A DNA stretch of 64,000 nucleotides from an uncultured Pelosinus sp. (GCA_900542835.1 UQPB01000002.1:1-64000); one strand, 5' to 3'. Numbered from the stretch's first letter, positions 49,498 through 57,397 are shown. Made by a program: numbers and translations. Notes: generated by a model not told the origin, from the sequence alone.

Positions 49498-50192
49498 TTC
49501 CTATTCGGCAGGGCCAAACGGCAATTGCGCTGGTTTGTGTGGTTTTGGGAGTTATGCTGGCTGTTCAGTTCCGGACAACGCAGGATGTTAAGACCTCGAT
49601 TCCCTATCAACGGGTGGAGGATCTTTCAAACCGCCTTAATCAAACGGAGAAGGAGCGGGACGCTCTGGCTAAGGAGGTCCATCAACTGCGGCAGTCATCC
49701 GCATTGGGAATTGGCTCGCGCGAGGTGGAAGCGATAAAGATGGCCGCCGGCCTGATGGCGCTGCAGGGTCCGGGGGTTATACTGACGATTGATGACAGCA
49801 AACGTCCCAGCAAGCCTGGAGAGAATCCGAACTTATATGTTATTCATGATGATGATATTTTAAAAGTGATTAATGAATTGCTGGCGGCAGGTGCGGAAGC
49901 GATTTCGATTAATGAACAGCGTTTAATTGCGACCTCGGAAATTCGCTGCGCCGGACCTACCCTGTCTGTTAATAATACCCGTTATTCGCCGCCTTATGAA
50001 ATCAGTGCCGTCGGCGATCCCAAGACACTGGAAAACGCTTTGAAAATGCGGGGCGGTGTTGTGGAGACACTGCAGTTCTGGGGAATTCAAATTGGCATAA
50101 AAAAGCAGGAGAATGTGATTATTCCCGCCTATAAGGGCGCATTCCGCTTTGAGTACGGCAAACCGGTTACGGAGGAGGTCAAGCAGCCATGA
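49494..50192 (+). CDS. DUF881 family protein (YlxW/YlxX-like)
   Basis: Membrane-anchored protein of 232 residues found beside ftsQ in Firmicutes. A span lies at about 8-24 (AIALVCVVLGVMLAVQF), then a coiled coil (YQRVEDLSNRLNQTEKERDALAKEVHQL), then the DUF881 core with LMALQGPGVILTIDDSK, NLYVIHDDDILKVINELLAAGAEAISIN and IRCAGPTLSVNN. Function is unknown; it is thought to act at the division site. The TTG start overlaps the ftsQ stop, so translation is coupled; the ribosome-binding site is weak. Confidence 0.87.
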   Translation: MIPIRQGQTAIALVCVVLGVMLAVQFRTTQDVKTSIPYQRVEDLSNRLNQTEKERDALAKEVHQLRQSSALGIGSREVEAIKMAAGLMALQGPGVILTIDDSKRPSKPGENPNLYVIHDDDILKVINELLAAGAEAISINEQRLIATSEIRCAGPTLSVNNTRYSPPYEISAVGDPKTLENALKMRGGVVETLQFWGIQIGIKKQENVIIPAYKGAFRFEYGKPVTEEVKQP

Positions 50193-50518
50193 TGTTGCCT
50201 ATAGCTGGTTTAGTAGCCGGTATCCTGCTGGGGACGATTTTTCCTGTCTCGGTACCGGCAGATTATGCGAAATTTTTATCGGTGGCACTGCTGGCTTCGC
50301 TGGATTCTGTTTTTGGCGGTTTACGAGCCGGGCTTGAAGAAAAATTTGATAATACAGTGTTTATTACCGGCTTCTTTACGAATGCGCTGCTGGCGGCGGT
50401 TTTGGTCTATATGGGCGATCGCCTGGGAATTGATCTGTATTATGTCGCGTCACTTGCTTTCGGTCTGCGAATATTTCAAAATCTTGCTATCATTCGTCGC
50501 TACTTTCTTAAAAAATAA
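50189..50518 (+). CDS. sbp: Small basic protein Sbp (DUF1290)
   Basis: Membrane protein of 109 residues of the Sbp/DUF1290 family: MLPIAGLVAGILLGTIFPVSVPADYAKFLSVALLASLDSVFGGLRAGLEEKFDNTVFITGFFTNALLAAVLVYMGDRLG. It has three spans. In Firmicutes it sits just before ftsA/ftsZ and its role is not settled. The start overlaps the DUF881 stop by 4 bases. ftsA, which usually follows, is missing; ftsZ comes next after 143 bases. Confidence 0.9.
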   Translation: MMLPIAGLVAGILLGTIFPVSVPADYAKFLSVALLASLDSVFGGLRAGLEEKFDNTVFITGFFTNALLAAVLVYMGDRLGIDLYYVASLAFGLRIFQNLAIIRRYFLKK

Positions 50519-50661
50519 GTTTACCCCCTGGATGTCCGGGTTTCAAATTTCTGTATTTTAAAAAAGGGAATACGATGTTTGCGTGGAACTTGTATTTTTG
50601 AGCTTTAGTGAGAAAAACAACGCTACGATTGATTGTTTGATTTAGGGGAGGAAACAGCTTC

Positions 50662-51696
50662 ATGTTTGAATTGAATACTTCAGTTTCCCGCATGGCGTCG
50701 ATTAAAGTTATTGGCGTTGGCGGCGGTGGCAATAACGCGGTAAATAGAATGATAGAGGCCGACCTGCAGGGGGTAGAGTTTATCGCCGTTAATACCGATG
50801 CCCAGGCCCTGCTGACCTCGCGGGCGTCGCACTGCATTCAAATTGGTGAAAAATCGACTAAAGGCCTTGGCGCCGGTGCCAATCCCGAAATGGGGGAAAA
50901 GGCCGCACTTGAAAGTAAAGCCGAATTGCTAAAAGCGCTTGAGGGTGCCGATATGGTCTTTATCACTGCCGGCATGGGGGGCGGAACCGGTACCGGCGCG
51001 GCTCCGGTCGTGGCCGAATGTGCTAAAGAAGTGGGGGCACTGACAGTAGGCGTTGTAACCAAGCCGTTTTCTTTTGAGGGTAAGCGGCGAAAAGCGCAGG
51101 CAGAACGCGGTGCCGACCATTTAAAGAGTAAAGTCGATACCTTAATAACCATTCCCAACGATCGCCTGATGCAGGTAGTCGATAAGCGCACTTCCATTTT
51201 GGAGGCATTCCGGATTGCCGATGATGTGCTGCGGCAGGGAGTACAGGGGATATCTGATTTAATCGCGATTCCTGGACTAATTAATCTTGATTTTGCCGAT
51301 GTAAAAACAGTTATGGCCAATACAGGCTCGGCGTTAATGGGTATCGGCGTCGCCAGTGGTGAAACGAGGGCAATTGAAGCGGCGCAGGCGGCAATTAAAA
51401 GCCCGCTGCTGGAAACTTCCATTGACGGAGCTACCGGCGTATTGTTGAATCTGACCGGCGGCCCCGGCCTCGGTATCCTTGAGGCCAACGAAGCGGCGGA
51501 GATTATCGCCCAGGCGGCTGATCCCGAGGCTAATATTATTTTCGGGTCTGTGATTGATGAGGCACTGGGCGATGAGGTGCGCATTACCGTTATCGCTACC
51601 GGTTTTGATTCCCGGGGCCCTAAACCGGCAATTGCCTCCACGCTTGAACCGTTTCAGCGCCCGGAATTCGACATTCCATCCTGGTTAAAACGCTGA
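50662..51696 (+). CDS. ftsZ: Cell division GTPase FtsZ
   Basis: Tubulin-like GTPase that forms the Z-ring. The 344-residue protein has VIGVGGGGNNAVNRM, the tubulin signature GGGTGTG near 106-112, T7 loop region GLINLDFADVKTVM, and a short C-terminal linker ending with the conserved peptide FDIPSWLKR, which binds FtsA/SepF-type partners. The linker of about 15 residues is short. The 143-base leader has AGGGGAGG before ATG but no promoter I would stand behind. Confidence 0.96.
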   Translation: MFELNTSVSRMASIKVIGVGGGGNNAVNRMIEADLQGVEFIAVNTDAQALLTSRASHCIQIGEKSTKGLGAGANPEMGEKAALESKAELLKALEGADMVFITAGMGGGTGTGAAPVVAECAKEVGALTVGVVTKPFSFEGKRRKAQAERGADHLKSKVDTLITIPNDRLMQVVDKRTSILEAFRIADDVLRQGVQGISDLIAIPGLINLDFADVKTVMANTGSALMGIGVASGETRAIEAAQAAIKSPLLETSIDGATGVLLNLTGGPGLGILEANEAAEIIAQAADPEANIIFGSVIDEALGDEVRITVIATGFDSRGPKPAIASTLEPFQRPEFDIPSWLKR

Positions 51697-51718
51697 GCGC
51701 AAATTGCTTGACTACTCC

Positions 51719-51760
51719 CCGGAGCCGATTCGGAAACGACGGCTCCGGCTTTTTTTATTT
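51719..51760 (+). terminator. Intrinsic terminator after ftsZ
   Basis: CCGGAGCCG (51719-51727) pairs with CGGCTCCGG (51740-51748), followed by CTTTTTTTATTTT. It ends the dcw cluster. Confidence 0.92.
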
Positions 51761-51802
51761 TAAAAATATGTTGCTTTTATGGGAAAAATCCAGGTAATTT
51801 GT

Positions 51803-51855
51803 TTTGTCGCCGCTCCCATATATCAACATCTTTTCAAGCCGGGTTTTTATATAAT
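51803..51855 (+). promoter_or_regulatory. Candidate spoIIG promoter with a Spo0A-like box
   Basis: TTTGTCGCC (51803-51811) matches the Spo0A box TTTGTCGAA at 7 of 9 positions. A perfect TATAAT lies at 51850-51855, about 40 bases later. In Bacillus the spoIIG promoter is bound by phosphorylated Spo0A upstream of a poor -35, and no good -35 is visible here either. The assignment is inference from position and these two motifs. Confidence 0.4.
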
Positions 51856-51928
51856 TTAACTGTCATAAGCAAGGGGCGACCGCCATATAGTAGCATAACG
51901 GCCATATGCTGGAGATCGGGGTAAGCTC

Positions 51929-52852
51929 ATGATTGTGTATGTCGATCTATTTCTCGCGCTAAATGTATTATTGAACAGCCTGCTGCTGCTGATAACGGCG
52001 AAGCTGCATGGAGAAAAACTACGCTGGTTCAGCTTAATAACAGCGGCCCTGGCCGGCGGCCTTTACGCCTTGGCAGTATTCTCACTGCAGCTGGAATATC
52101 TGGCATCGCCGCCATTAAAATTTCTTATGTCATTGCTTATGCTCCGCATAGCCTTCCGGGGGCAGCCTGTTTGTCGCCTGCTGCGGTTGACCGGCTGCTA
52201 TTATCTCGTGTGTTTTGCCTTCGGCGGCGCAGTCATTGTCCTTGCCTATTGCCGCCAGCCTGTATTTACGGCACTGGCACCGCTGGTTAGGGCCAGCTGG
52301 ACAGATCTGCTGGCCGGTGCTTCGCTGGCTTCCGGCATCCTGCTGGCCGTCAAGTCCGGCCTGTATGCCAAGCTGCTGCGGCATTCAATCCATTATCAGC
52401 TTGAGATCATGTACGGGAATAAAAGTGTGCTATTGGACGCGATCGTTGATACTGGCAACAGTCTTTATTCCCTTAATGGAAAGCCTGTCGTCATCGCGGA
52501 TTTTGTGGCCGTCAAATCCTTATTCAGCCCGGAGACGGCCGCATTTCTTTTACGCTATCCGCCTGCAGAGTGGCTGGAAAATCTGGACCAGTGCAAGGAT
52601 CAAAAATGGTTGTCAAGAGTGGAAATCGTTCCCTTTTCAGCGTTGGGAGGCGATAGTCTTTTGCTGGCTTTCCGTCCCGATGCTCTTAGTATACGCTCAG
52701 TGGATTCAGTTGTGGAAATCTCAGAGGTTATTATCGGCGTTTACGCGGGAAATCTTTCTGCCAGTCATCATTTCACCGCTTTGCTGCACCCGGCTATTCT
52801 TCATTCTACCGTTGACAAGGAGGTAACTGCCACATGCGTATCGCCTGGTTAA
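51929..52852 (+). CDS. spoIIGA: Sigma-E processing peptidase SpoIIGA
   Basis: Membrane aspartic protease that cuts pro-sigma-E in the mother cell. The 307-residue protein has five spans in the first 150 residues (VYVDLFLALNVLLNSLLLLITAKL at the start) and a cytosolic protease domain with catalytic D174 in AIVDTGNSLY. The remaining strands include ADFVAVKSLF and FSALGGDSLLLAFRPD. It overlaps sigE by 19 bases, as a two-gene spoIIG operon. It is activated by SpoIIR from the forespore, encoded downstream at 54648. Confidence 0.94.
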   Translation: MIVYVDLFLALNVLLNSLLLLITAKLHGEKLRWFSLITAALAGGLYALAVFSLQLEYLASPPLKFLMSLLMLRIAFRGQPVCRLLRLTGCYYLVCFAFGGAVIVLAYCRQPVFTALAPLVRASWTDLLAGASLASGILLAVKSGLYAKLLRHSIHYQLEIMYGNKSVLLDAIVDTGNSLYSLNGKPVVIADFVAVKSLFSPETAAFLLRYPPAEWLENLDQCKDQKWLSRVEIVPFSALGGDSLLLAFRPDALSIRSVDSVVEISEVIIGVYAGNLSASHHFTALLHPAILHSTVDKEVTATCVSPG

Positions 52853-53571
52853 AGTTCAAATGGAAAGTATATTTGGCTTGGAGAAGATTGCTGCAGCGTT
52901 TGAAGCTGTCGGCGGAAAACGAAGTTTATTATGTGGGCAGTACCGAAATTCTGCCGCCGCCGCTGAGTACGGATGAAGAAGTCGTCCTGCTGACCTGTTT
53001 GCAGAATGGCGATAAAACGGTTAAGACTATTTTCATTGAACGTAATTTACGTCTGGTCGTCTATATTGCCAGGAAGTTTGAGAACACTGGTGTTGGTATT
53101 GAGGATTTAGTCAGTATCGGTACCATCGGCTTAATCAAAGCGGTGAATACCTTCGATCCGGATAAGCGGATTAAACTGGCCACCTATGCCTCCCGCTGCA
53201 TTGAGAATGAAATTTTAATGTACCTGCGCCGGAATAATAAAACCCGTTCCGAGGTCTCCTTTGATGAGCCGTTGAATATTGACTGGGATGGCAATGAGCT
53301 GCTGCTCTCCGATGTGCTGGGGACAGAAAATGATGTGATTTATAAGACGGTGGAAGAGGAAGTTGACAAAATGCTGCTGGCCAGCGCTCTTAATAAACTT
53401 TCCGGCCGTGAACGCAAAATCATGCAGCTGCGGTTTGGGTTGGAAGAAGGCGCGGTGGAATGCACGCAGAAAGAAGTTGCCGATATGCTCGGCATCTCCC
53501 AGTCGTATATTTCCAGGCTGGAAAAGCGAATCATTAAGCGCCTGCGGAAGGAGATTAACCGTTTGGAATGA
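52834..53571 (+). CDS. sigE: Sporulation sigma factor SigE
   Basis: Early mother-cell sigma factor, 245 residues, made with a prosequence. Residues 1-30 are a basic amphipathic leader, and the junction ENEVYYVGSTEILPPPLS matches the pro-sigma-E cleavage site. Region 2 (RNLRLVVYIARKFENTGVGIEDLVSIGTIGLIKAVNTFD, LATYASRCIENEILM) and region 4 (TQKEVADMLGISQSYISRLEKRI) are complete. The start lies within the end of spoIIGA behind AAGGAGG. Confidence 0.97.
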   Translation: MRIAWLKFKWKVYLAWRRLLQRLKLSAENEVYYVGSTEILPPPLSTDEEVVLLTCLQNGDKTVKTIFIERNLRLVVYIARKFENTGVGIEDLVSIGTIGLIKAVNTFDPDKRIKLATYASRCIENEILMYLRRNNKTRSEVSFDEPLNIDWDGNELLLSDVLGTENDVIYKTVEEEVDKMLLASALNKLSGRERKIMQLRFGLEEGAVECTQKEVADMLGISQSYISRLEKRIIKRLRKEINRLE

Positions 53572-53591
53572 TGTGATAGGACTGAAAGATA

Positions 53592-53634
53592 CCGCAAACC
53601 GCATTTTTATAAGAATGCGGTTTGCGGCTTTTTT
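53592..53634 (+). terminator. Intrinsic terminator after sigE
   Basis: A perfect 14-bp stem, 53592-53605 with 53614-53627, is followed by CTTTTTT. It isolates spoIIG from sigG. Confidence 0.92.
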
Positions 53635-53760
53635 CGTAGCGGAAGAAAAAGCGGAGCGGTCTCCGTGCCGCCATTGTCAAATTTTCCTCAATAGGGCATT
53701 GAATGGAAAATATATCCTGGAATTGTGGCCCCATTAGGTTACACTCTCTATTTCTGTCCA

Positions 53761-53790
53761 GTATAAAAAAAACACCGGCGGGTAATAATG
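53761..53790 (+). promoter_or_regulatory. Sigma-F type promoter of sigG
   Basis: GTATA (53761-53765) and GGTAATAATG (53781-53790) are separated by 15 nt. They match the Bacillus sigma-F pattern GYATA - 15/16 - GGNNANANTR at every defined position. It lies 45 bases before the sigG start. In Bacillus sigG is first transcribed by sigma-F in the forespore, so position and sequence agree. Confidence 0.8.
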
Positions 53791-53834
53791 CTTATAGAAT
53801 CGCCAGTATCCATCTGTGGTTATGGGGTGAACAA

Positions 53835-54608
53835 ATGATTATTAATAAAGTTGAAATATGTGGTGTCAATACCGCGAAGCTGCCGGTATTATCGGCCAGC
53901 AAGATGCGAGAGCTGTTTGTTTCACTGCAGAGCGGTCAGGAGGAATCGCGCGAAAAACTGATTTACGGGAATCTGCGTCTGGTGCTTAGTGTTATCCAGC
54001 GCTTCAACAACCGGGGCGAATATGTGGACGACCTGTTCCAAGTCGGCTGCATTGGCCTGATTAAGGCTATTGACAACTTTGATCTATCGCAAAACGTAAA
54101 GTTTTCTACGTATGCAGTACCGATGATAATCGGTGAGATCCGTCGTTATCTGCGTGACAATAATCCGATCCGGGTCAGCCGATCGATGCGCGACATTGCG
54201 TATAAAGCCCTGCAGGTAAGAGACGGTCTGGTAACCCGCTTTTCCCGCGAGCCGTCGGTAACGGAGATTGCGGCTGAACTCAATATCCCGCGTGAGGAAG
54301 TCATCTTCGCGCTTGACGCGATTCAGGAGCCGATTTCCCTGTTTGAACCGATTTATCATGACGGCGGCGACCCGATTTTTGTTATGGATCAAATCCGCGA
54401 TGACCGCAATTCAGATTTTAACTGGCTGGAAGGTGTAGCGATTAAAGAAGCGCTGCGCCGCTTGAGCGAACGCGAAAAGCATATTCTGACACTGCGTTTT
54501 TTTGAAGGTAAAACCCAGATGGAAGTGGCGGATGAAATCGGCATTTCCCAGGCGCAGGTATCGCGGCTGGAAAAAGCGGCGCTGGGGCATATGCGCAAAT
54601 ATATATGA
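53835..54608 (+). CDS. sigG: Forespore sigma factor SigG
   Basis: Late forespore sigma factor of 257 residues: MIINKVEICGVNTAKLPVLSASKM at the start, the characteristic SigG N-terminus, region 2 (YGNLRLVLSVIQRFNNRGEYVDDLFQVGCIGLIKAIDNFD), region 3 and region 4 with TQMEVADEIGISQAQVSRLEKAAL. It has no prosequence, unlike sigE and sigK. ATG at 53835 follows GGGGTGAAC; a longer frame to 53703 crosses the promoter and is rejected. Confidence 0.97.
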   Translation: MIINKVEICGVNTAKLPVLSASKMRELFVSLQSGQEESREKLIYGNLRLVLSVIQRFNNRGEYVDDLFQVGCIGLIKAIDNFDLSQNVKFSTYAVPMIIGEIRRYLRDNNPIRVSRSMRDIAYKALQVRDGLVTRFSREPSVTEIAAELNIPREEVIFALDAIQEPISLFEPIYHDGGDPIFVMDQIRDDRNSDFNWLEGVAIKEALRRLSEREKHILTLRFFEGKTQMEVADEIGISQAQVSRLEKAALGHMRKYI

Positions 54609-54647
54609 AGCCTATTGCCGTCTGAGCGACGAACAGTGGAGGGTTAC

Positions 54648-55232
54648 ATGGTAAAAAAATGTGTCTGCGGCGGACTGCTCTTGGGAGCGGCAGCGCTGCT
54701 GGCTGCAGGATTTGTCCTCAATCAGGAACCGGCGGTGTTTTTACCCGGCAGTTCGCGTGATGTGGTCAGACTGCATGTCATTGCCAACAGCGACACGCAA
54801 TATGACCAGATGATCAAGCTAAAAGTCCGGGATGCTGTTATTGCTTATATGGCACCCAAATTGAAGCACGCGTCCAGCAGCGCCGAGGTTAACGCTATGA
54901 TCGAAGGCAACTGCCGGGAAATTGAGGCTGTTGCGCGCAAGGTGCTATTGCTCAGTGGCATTGGCTATCCGGTCGAGGTGCAATTCGGCCAATTTGATTT
55001 TCCGGTTAAAAGTTATGGCGAATCTGTCTATCCGGCCGGGCGCTATCAGGCAGTGCGAATTTTGTTAGGGAAGGCTGAGGGCAGTAACTGGTGGTGCGTT
55101 CTGTTTCCGCCGTTATGTCTGATTGACGCCAACTATGCGGTAACCGCCCCGCTGGCAGAGAATGCCGCGACGCCTTCGCCCCGGATTGAGTTCCGCTCCA
55201 AACTGCTTGAGGTTTGGCAGCAGCTAAACTAG
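54648..55232 (+). CDS. spoIIR: Stage II sporulation protein R
   Basis: Forespore-made, secreted signal that triggers SpoIIGA across the septum. The 194-residue protein has an N-terminal export segment (CVCGGLLLGAAALLAAGFVL), then the SpoIIR core: VVRLHVIANSDTQYDQMIKLKVRDAVIAY, CREIEAVARKVL, and the aromatic GRYQAVRILLGKAEGSNWWCVLFPPLCLID. ATG at 54648 follows GGAGGG. It starts 39 bases after sigG; in Bacillus it is sigma-F dependent, but no such promoter is seen in this short gap. Confidence 0.93.
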   Translation: MVKKCVCGGLLLGAAALLAAGFVLNQEPAVFLPGSSRDVVRLHVIANSDTQYDQMIKLKVRDAVIAYMAPKLKHASSSAEVNAMIEGNCREIEAVARKVLLLSGIGYPVEVQFGQFDFPVKSYGESVYPAGRYQAVRILLGKAEGSNWWCVLFPPLCLIDANYAVTAPLAENAATPSPRIEFRSKLLEVWQQLN

Positions 55233-55303
55233 CAGTCATCACAGAGATGTTTTAGGGGCGTCATGAGCTGTATTGCCGCCGTCTTACCTAACTATTCATT
55301 CTT

Positions 55304-55347
55304 GATGCACTTGTCCGCTGTAGAGCGGCAGGTGCATCTTTCTGTTT
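55304..55347 (+). terminator. Intrinsic terminator after spoIIR
   Basis: GATGCAC (55304-55310) and GTGCATC (55332-55338) close a stem extended by CCGCT/AGCGG, followed by TTTCTGTTTT. Confidence 0.8.
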
Positions 55348-55366
55348 TCGGACTGATGAAAAAATG

Positions 55367-55478
55367 GCCGGGCGATCTTTCGCCAGTCGGAAGGCAGAAG
55401 CGTGGTTAATGCTTGTTGTTCCGGTACGGCAAAAAGCGCGTAAGCGGCGGAATCTGCAGGCTTGCCCGGCTTTTTTTC
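55367..55478 (+). other. Possible structured RNA between spoIIR and ylmC
   Basis: GCCGGGC (55367-55373) is complementary to GCCCGGC (55464-55470), which is followed directly by TTTTTTT. In between are small hairpins such as GGCGA-TCTT-TCGCC. The closing stem plus T-run looks like a terminator enclosing a 90-nt domain. No known riboswitch class is recognised. The whole gap 55233-55581 has no convincing gene. Confidence 0.3.
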
Positions 55479-55581
55479 TTTCCGGCAAAGAAATAGTCAC
55501 GTAGATCCTTTGTCCTTCATATACTATAAAGGAAGAATAGGGCCGGCTGCATAAGAATGCGGCACCCGGGCGGAGGGAACG

Positions 55582-55833
55582 GTGAAAATGATAAAGACGA
55601 GCGATCTGCGTGCAAAAGAAGTAATCAATATTATCGACGGCAAATGCTTGGGGAATATCACTGATATAGAGATCAATGTGGAAACAGGCAGGCTGACGGC
55701 GATAATCGTCCCCGGGCACGGCCGGTTTCTCGGTTTCTTTGGCAGAAATGAAGAGATCGTCATTCCCTGGGAAAAGATCAATAAAATCGGCCTGGATGTT
55801 ATTCTGGTGGAGACCGGGATGGCGACTGAGTAG
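55582..55833 (+). CDS. YlmC/YmxH family PRC-barrel protein (copy 1)
   Basis: Small sporulation-associated protein of 83 residues with one PRC-barrel: IKTSDLRAKEVINIIDGKCLGNITDIEINVETGRLTAIIVPGHGRFLGFFGRNEEIVIPWEKINKIGLDVILVE. The family is widespread in endospore formers; its molecular role is not known. Start is GTG at 55582, behind CGGAGGGAAC, with ATG at 55588 as an option. A related copy lies at 56268. Confidence 0.88.
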   Translation: MKMIKTSDLRAKEVINIIDGKCLGNITDIEINVETGRLTAIIVPGHGRFLGFFGRNEEIVIPWEKINKIGLDVILVETGMATE

Positions 55834-55849
55834 GCTTTTGACGAGATGC

Positions 55850-55880
55850 AAAAATAACGGCTTTGGCCGTTATTTTTTTG
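55850..55880 (+). terminator. Intrinsic terminator
   Basis: A perfect stem AAAAATAACGGC (55850-55861) with GCCGTTATTTTT (55866-55877), loop TTTG, ends in a T-run. Confidence 0.9.
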
Positions 55881-55939
55881 ACATACATTGCAGCCGGTAG
55901 TGCATATTTTACATTAATGATGCGTAGGGAGAGGAAGGT

Positions 55940-56254
55940 ATGCATTTCTGGCTGGTTATTCTATTACTGGCGGTCTTAATTGGGTTTTCGATCTGGCTGC
56001 GGATGTGCTGCTTGCGGGCCGTCGATTCCTCAAAAGTGAAGCAGACGGTCTTTTCGCTGGCTGTGCAGGAACTTGTCGCCACTGCCGGCGGCGTCTATCT
56101 TTCACTCATCGCCCTGATTTCATTCTTGCGTCTGGATATTCCTGAAAAAATCCTGGTGGCGGGAGTTGGCTTTGATCCGATTGCGATGCTGGCAATTGGT
56201 GTTGCCGTTCTACAGCCGCTGTGGCAGCAGTTTATTCCCAAAACAACAGAATGA
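55940..56254 (+). CDS. Hypothetical membrane protein, 104 aa
   Basis: Unknown protein with three hydrophobic segments, at about 4-22 (WLVILLLAVLIGFSIWL), 45-63 (ELVATAGGVYLSLIALISFL) and 73-92 (VAGVGFDPIAMLAIGVAVLQPLW). Strong GGGAGAGGAAGG site before ATG. It lies between the two YlmC/YmxH genes and just 13 bases before the second, so a sporulation link is plausible but not shown. Confidence 0.75.
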   Translation: MHFWLVILLLAVLIGFSIWLRMCCLRAVDSSKVKQTVFSLAVQELVATAGGVYLSLIALISFLRLDIPEKILVAGVGFDPIAMLAIGVAVLQPLWQQFIPKTTE

Positions 56255-56267
56255 ACGGAGTGATAGC

Positions 56268-56555
56268 ATGCGTTTAAGTGAAATGACAGGTAAGGAAGTA
56301 ATTAATATTTCTGATGGCGCCAGAATGGGCGTCATCGAGGAATGCGATCTCGGCTTTGATGCGCGGACAGGCCGGATTGAGGCCTTGCTGCTGCCGGGCC
56401 GCGGCGGCCTGCTGCAAATCTTTGGCGACAGCAAAGGCGCTGCCATTCCCTGGTCGTCGATTCGCCGCATTGGCGATGAGGTAATCATAACCGATATGAG
56501 TGAGGCGGAGGATTGGGAGGCAATCGGTAAAAGGCAGTATCGCCGCAACGATTAA
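56268..56555 (+). CDS. YlmC/YmxH family PRC-barrel protein (copy 2)
   Basis: Paralogue of the 55582 gene, 95 residues: MRLSEMTGKEVINISDGARMGVIEECDLGFDARTGRIEALLLPGRGG, then AIPWSSIRRIGDEVIITD. The shared pattern is EVINI.DG..(L/M)G.I.......TGR. It has a longer acidic and basic tail (SEAEDWEAIGKRQYRRND). ATG at 56268 follows CGGAGTG. The function is as unknown as for copy 1; divergence suggests separate roles. Confidence 0.87.
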   Translation: MRLSEMTGKEVINISDGARMGVIEECDLGFDARTGRIEALLLPGRGGLLQIFGDSKGAAIPWSSIRRIGDEVIITDMSEAEDWEAIGKRQYRRND

Positions 56556-56627
56556 ACGCATAAAAACAGCCGGCCGGGGCAGGATATCATTATAATCATG
56601 GCAATATCAGGACTAGGAGGAGATAAC

Positions 56628-57344
56628 ATGGAAAACAACAACAATTCTGCGCAAATGGACGCTCAGGCCGGCATTGTCCAGAACAGCTACTCCACAGGGC
56701 AGACGCAACCGCAGACGCAAGCAACCGGTATGAACAATTCGACCGCCCAGGACAGTGGCGGCATGCAGAACAGCATGAATGCGCAGGCCGGTATGTCAGC
56801 ACAGCCGGCAATGTCGACGGCGCAAGCTTCCGGCCAGCAGGCCAATGCCGCAGGCGGCCAAAAAGTCGTCATCGGCGTTTTCCAGTCCCGCAGCGAGGCG
56901 GAGCAGGCTGTCAGCCAACTGCGCAGCCAGGGCTTCTCTGATCAGGAAATTAATATTGTCTCCAAACAGGGGAAACAGGGGCAGAATCAAACTGAGTATG
57001 CCGAAGATGACATTAGCGACGGTGCCCTTACCGGCGGTACGCTTGGCGGAATCGGCGGCCTGCTGCTGAGCGCCGGCGCTTTGGCGATTCCTGGTTTGGG
57101 GCCGATTGTTGCCGCCGGGCCGATTGCTGCCGCTTTGAGCGGGGCGGTAATGGGCGGCATTGCCGGCGGGCTGATCGATTGGGGGATTCCTGAAGAAGTC
57201 AGCCGCCGCTATGAAAACAGCGTCAAACAGGGCGGCATCTTAGCCGTCATCCGCACCTCAGCCGGTTCGGTCAATCAGGCAGCCTCGATTTTGCGCCAAA
57301 ACGGAGCAAAAGACGTGGAAGCTCATACCGGAAAAGCACAATAA
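56628..57344 (+). CDS. Low-complexity plus glycine-rich stress-type protein (YflT-like)
   Basis: Protein of 238 residues in three parts. Residues 1-75 are low-complexity, rich in Asn, Gln, Met, Ala and Ser. Residues 78-115 form a domain like general stress protein 17M/YflT (KVVIGVFQSRSEAEQAVSQLRSQGFSDQEINIVS). Residues 130-190 form a Gly/Ala-rich hydrophobic stretch (GALTGGTLGGIGGLLLSAG) of the glycine-zipper kind, and the end repeats a ferredoxin-like half (GGILAVIRTSAGSVNQAASILRQNGAKDVEAH). ATG at 56628 follows AGGAGGAG. Its role may be in stress or spores; this is inference. Confidence 0.75.
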   Translation: MENNNNSAQMDAQAGIVQNSYSTGQTQPQTQATGMNNSTAQDSGGMQNSMNAQAGMSAQPAMSTAQASGQQANAAGGQKVVIGVFQSRSEAEQAVSQLRSQGFSDQEINIVSKQGKQGQNQTEYAEDDISDGALTGGTLGGIGGLLLSAGALAIPGLGPIVAAGPIAAALSGAVMGGIAGGLIDWGIPEEVSRRYENSVKQGGILAVIRTSAGSVNQAASILRQNGAKDVEAHTGKAQ

Positions 57345-57367
57345 TCTCTGACCTGGAAATAAAGTTA

Positions 57368-57397
57368 TTGACACAGCAGTCACTCACGGGATACAAT
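57368..57397 (+). promoter_or_regulatory. Sigma-A promoter of the dap operon
   Basis: A perfect TTGACA (57368-57373) and TACAAT (57392-57397) are 18 nt apart, placing the transcript start about 20 bases before the lysine riboswitch. Confidence 0.75.

Noticed and set aside
55288..55851. Long - strand frame across 55288-55851
   Set aside because: It runs antisense through the YlmC gene and two hairpins, and composition is biased by the opposite strand.
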